Below, one piece after another: positions 6,170 through 8,211 of a stretch of 8,211 nt of DNA. The position numbers were made by a program, and so were the translations under genes. The notes under the pieces were generated by a model. The model worked only from the letters and a program-made list of their open reading frames with translations, was not told where the DNA came from and did no database searches. How positions within the stretch are numbered: position 1 is the stretch's first letter; every line of letters begins with the position of its first letter. Source of the DNA: an uncultured Desulfurobacterium sp. (GTDB lineage: Bacteria > Aquificota > Aquificia > Desulfurobacteriales > Desulfurobacteriaceae); the NCBI GenBank assembly GCA_913055135.1, contig CAJXJV010000053.1:1-8211 (forward strand). Direction: 5' to 3'.

Positions 6170-7471
6170 ATGAAAAAAATTGCAGTGATAAGTCTCGGAT
6201 GTCCAAAGAACTTAGTTGATACGGAAAACATGATTGGACTTCTAAAGGCAACAGGAGACGTTATTTTTGTTGATAATCTAAAAGATGCTGACGTGATAAT
6301 TGTAAATACCTGTGGATTTATTCAGCCAGCTAAGGAAGAGTCAATTGACGAAATTCTTACTGCCATAGAAGAAAAGAAAGAAAATCCTGAAAAGAAGGTT
6401 GTAGTTGCAGGTTGTCTATATCAGAGATATAAAGAAGAGTTAAGAAAAGAGCTCCCTGAAGTTGATGTCTTCATCGGAGTTGACGAAATAGAAAAGAGTG
6501 TCGAAAAGATTCTAAACCAGAAGATTGCTGTTCAAAAACCTTACTTATTAAGGGAAATCCTTACTCCTCCTCATATTGCTTATCTGAAGATCTCAGAAGG
6601 TTGTTCCAACGCCTGCACCTACTGCGCAATTCCACTCATCAGAGGAAAACTTAAAAGCAGACCAATAGAAGAAGTTATTGAAGAGGCTAAAAGGCTTGCA
6701 GATAAGGGAGTAAAGGAACTCTACGTCATAGCTCAGGATACAACTGCTTACCTATATGATAAGGGAGAAAGAGAAGGACTTGTTAAATTACTTGAAGAGC
6801 TTGAGAAAATAGAAGGAATAGAGTGGATAAGATTAATGTACACCTATCCATCTCACATTTCCGATTCCCTCATTGACTTTGTTGCAAATTCAGAGAAAGT
6901 CCTGAAATACTTTGACGTTCCACTTCAGCACATTAACAACAAAGTTTTAGCTTCTATGGGAAGAAAATATACTAAGAAGTATGCGGAAGAATTGATCAAT
7001 AAACTGAGAAAGAGAATTCCGGACATAACACTGAGAACGACTTTTATTGTTGGATTTCCTGCTGAAGGAGAAAAGGAGTTTGAAGAACTTCACTCCTTCA
7101 TCAAAGAGGTTGAATTTGACTGGGCAGGCTTTTTCAAGTACTCAAGGGAAGAAGGAACAGCAGCATACAAACTTGGAGATTTACCAGAAAAGGTGAAAGA
7201 ATCACGACTCAACCTGATTGAGGAAACCCAATATTCAATCTACGAAAAGAAACACTTACAGTTAATAGGAAAGAAATTTTCTTTAATCGTTGACACCGAG
7301 AGCGAAGAAATGCCTGGATTCGTTGAAGCAAGAAGTTACAGAAATGCTTACGAAATAGATGGAATAGTTTACTTAAAAGGTAATTTCAAGCCTGGAGAAA
7401 TTGTTGAAGCAGAGATTACTGGTTTAGCAAGTAATGTTGACCTAATTGCGGAGCCGATATGGAAAGGTTGA
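6170..7471 (+). CDS. rimO: Ribosomal protein S12 (Asp) methylthiotransferase RimO
   Basis: Radical-SAM enzyme that adds a methylthio group to the conserved aspartate of ribosomal protein S12, near the decoding site. The 433-residue product has all three family domains. The N-terminal MTTase domain carries SLGCPKNLVDTE, a RimO rather than MiaB hallmark, with Cys11, Cys48 and Cys82 for one [4Fe-4S] cluster. The radical-SAM domain carries EGCSNACTYCAIP with Cys145, Cys149 and Cys152 for the second cluster. The C-terminal TRAM domain covers roughly 365-430. The ATG at 6170 is preferred because AAGAGG lies 6 nt before it and the protein then begins MKKIAVISLGC as in the family. An in-frame ATG at 6128 would overlap selD. 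The 10-nt gap suggests cotranscription with selD, though no functional link is evident. Confidence 0.96.
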   Translation: MKKIAVISLGCPKNLVDTENMIGLLKATGDVIFVDNLKDADVIIVNTCGFIQPAKEESIDEILTAIEEKKENPEKKVVVAGCLYQRYKEELRKELPEVDVFIGVDEIEKSVEKILNQKIAVQKPYLLREILTPPHIAYLKISEGCSNACTYCAIPLIRGKLKSRPIEEVIEEAKRLADKGVKELYVIAQDTTAYLYDKGEREGLVKLLEELEKIEGIEWIRLMYTYPSHISDSLIDFVANSEKVLKYFDVPLQHINNKVLASMGRKYTKKYAEELINKLRKRIPDITLRTTFIVGFPAEGEKEFEELHSFIKEVEFDWAGFFKYSREEGTAAYKLGDLPEKVKESRLNLIEETQYSIYEKKHLQLIGKKFSLIVDTESEEMPGFVEARSYRNAYEIDGIVYLKGNFKPGEIVEAEITGLASNVDLIAEPIWKG

Positions 7472-7535
7472 AAGACAGAAACGAGAGACAAGAAAAATAA
7501 GGAAACTGGAATCTTAAAGTGAATAGGATAAACAA

Positions 7536-7928
7536 ATGCACAGAGAAATAGATGAAATCTTTCTCGAAAAAGCTAAGGTAAAACTTGAAGCAGCAAAGCT
7601 GCTACTTGAATACAGGTTGATAGAACCCGCTGTAAGTTGCTGCTATTACGGTTTATTCAATATCATGAGATCTCTAACGGGAGAACCCACTAAAAAGAGA
7701 TGGGAACATGCTGGAATAAGAGAAGATTTTTCACTAAGAGCTATAGAATCCAATATATTTTCGAAACAGGAACTCAAGAGAATAATAGAAATTGCCGATA
7801 TTTTGTATTCACTACGTGTAATTTCGGATTACAAAAAGAATCGAATAGACAGTGAAAGCATAGAAGAAATAGGAGAATACATTAACTTCTGCTTCAACCT
7901 TTTAAACCAAATAGAGGAGAAAAGGTAA
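7536..7928 (+). CDS. HEPN-domain protein, UPF0332 type
   Basis: A 130-residue, all-helical HEPN protein. Its landmarks fit the UPF0332 group: KAKVKLEAAKLLLEYRLIEPA (about 12-32, given by its KLEAAKLLL core), SCCYYGLFNIMRSL (34-47), EHAGI (57-61, where the family has THRG) and SLRVISDY (92-99, family R..ADY). Relatives usually pair with a minimal nucleotidyltransferase (MNT) in toxin-antitoxin or defence modules. The RNase motif R-X4-6-H of active HEPN toxins is not visible: no His follows Arg94. TAGGAT lies 6 nt before the ATG. The gene starts 64 nt after rimO and ends in a TAATG overlap with the next gene. Activity is uncertain; a regulatory or inactive HEPN role is equally possible. Confidence 0.78.
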   Translation: MHREIDEIFLEKAKVKLEAAKLLLEYRLIEPAVSCCYYGLFNIMRSLTGEPTKKRWEHAGIREDFSLRAIESNIFSKQELKRIIEIADILYSLRVISDYKKNRIDSESIEEIGEYINFCFNLLNQIEEKR

Positions 7929-8167
7929 TGATAGTTAGTTTGGATTTACTGAAGGAACTTGAAGGTAAGCTTTCAAAATTTCCAGAATTTCAAGAAATAG
8001 ATTTAGTAGAAGCAACAGACGAAAAAATCTTACTCACAGTCAAGATGAGAACCTATAATACAAAACTGTTAACGAAAATTTCAGAAGCTATCAGTGATTT
8101 TATATGGAAGAAGTTTGAAGAAACCGGGAAAATGCCTCCTTTAGAATGGACATTTGAAACAGGATAG
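7928..8167 (+). CDS. Small protein coupled to the HEPN gene, family not recognised
   Basis: 79 residues. Its ATG shares one base with the HEPN stop (TAATG), and GAGGAGA lies about 7 nt upstream, so the pair should be made together. Predicted shape: a helix (about 5-17), a strand region (EIDLVEATDEKILLTVKM, about 23-40), a long helix (TKLLTKISEAISDFIWKKFEET) and a final strand (PPLEWTFE). The last two elements loosely recall the C-terminal half of minimal nucleotidyltransferases, but the GSxxxG and DxD signatures are absent. It has no membrane segment or signal peptide. A partner or antitoxin role is inferred from coupling alone. Confidence 0.65.
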   Translation: MIVSLDLLKELEGKLSKFPEFQEIDLVEATDEKILLTVKMRTYNTKLLTKISEAISDFIWKKFEETGKMPPLEWTFETG

Positions 8168-8186
8168 GATCTTCCTGTGCGAAATT

Positions 8187-8209
8187 TGTAACAGTGATTG
8201 ACTGTTACA
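8187..8209. repeat. Perfect 9-bp inverted repeat after the HEPN pair
   Basis: TGTAACAGT (8187-8195) and ACTGTTACA (8201-8209) flank GATTG. It starts 20 nt after the last stop codon. It could be the stem of an intrinsic terminator, but the window ends two bases later, so a T-tract cannot be checked. The modest GC content (3 of 9 pairs) is weak for a thermophile terminator, so an operator for a downstream gene is also possible. Confidence 0.6.
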
Positions 8210-8211
8210 CA

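Noticed and set aside
6028..6231. Minus-strand open frame of 67 codons
   Set aside because: Antisense to the selD end and rimO start, both strongly supported.
7468..7500. Promoter for the HEPN pair beginning with TTGAAA
   Set aside because: The -35-like hexamer overlaps the rimO stop and no acceptable -10 lies 16-18 nt downstream, so it is not listed.

Overview
The window reads as chromosomal DNA of a thermophilic, anaerobic or microaerophilic bacterium. Proteins are rich in Lys, Glu and Ile, the DNA is moderately AT-rich, genes are packed with overlaps, Shine-Dalgarno sequences are strong, a selenocysteine pathway is in use, and one ferredoxin resembles those of nitrate-respiration (Nap) gene sets. 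I infer Aquificota, possibly Desulfurobacteriaceae; this rests on overall impression, not on a search.

Minus strand, read from about 5040 down to 1. A compact operon runs: an 81-residue membrane protein with a TTG start, surE (5'-nucleotidase), a DedA/YqaA-type membrane protein, a four-cluster NapG/MauM-like ferredoxin, and holA (DNA polymerase III delta). Junctions are a TAATG, a 6-nt gap, an ATGA and a 14-nt overlap. Next comes a hicA-hicB toxin-antitoxin pair with its own promoter, whose spacer carries a 7+7 bp palindrome. It is followed by rseP, a site-2 protease with two PDZ domains, cut off by the window start.

Plus strand, from about 5125 to the end. An 85-nt divergent intergenic region leads into selD, selenophosphate synthetase. 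Its true start is a TTG at 5125, and its catalytic residue is encoded by an in-frame TGA at 5167-5169, followed by a bacterial SECIS-like hairpin. A gene caller that treats TGA as stop would start at the ATG at 5227 and lose the active site. Ten bases after selD comes rimO, the ribosomal protein S12 methylthiotransferase. After a 64-nt gap there is a two-gene unit: a UPF0332-type HEPN protein coupled by TAATG to a 79-residue protein I do not recognise. The window ends in a perfect 9-bp inverted repeat.

The main points of interest are the selenoprotein SelD, the hicAB control region with a probably leaderless toxin mRNA, and the HEPN/small-protein pair, which lacks the usual nucleotidyltransferase signature. 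I found no tRNA, rRNA, CRISPR array or insertion sequence.
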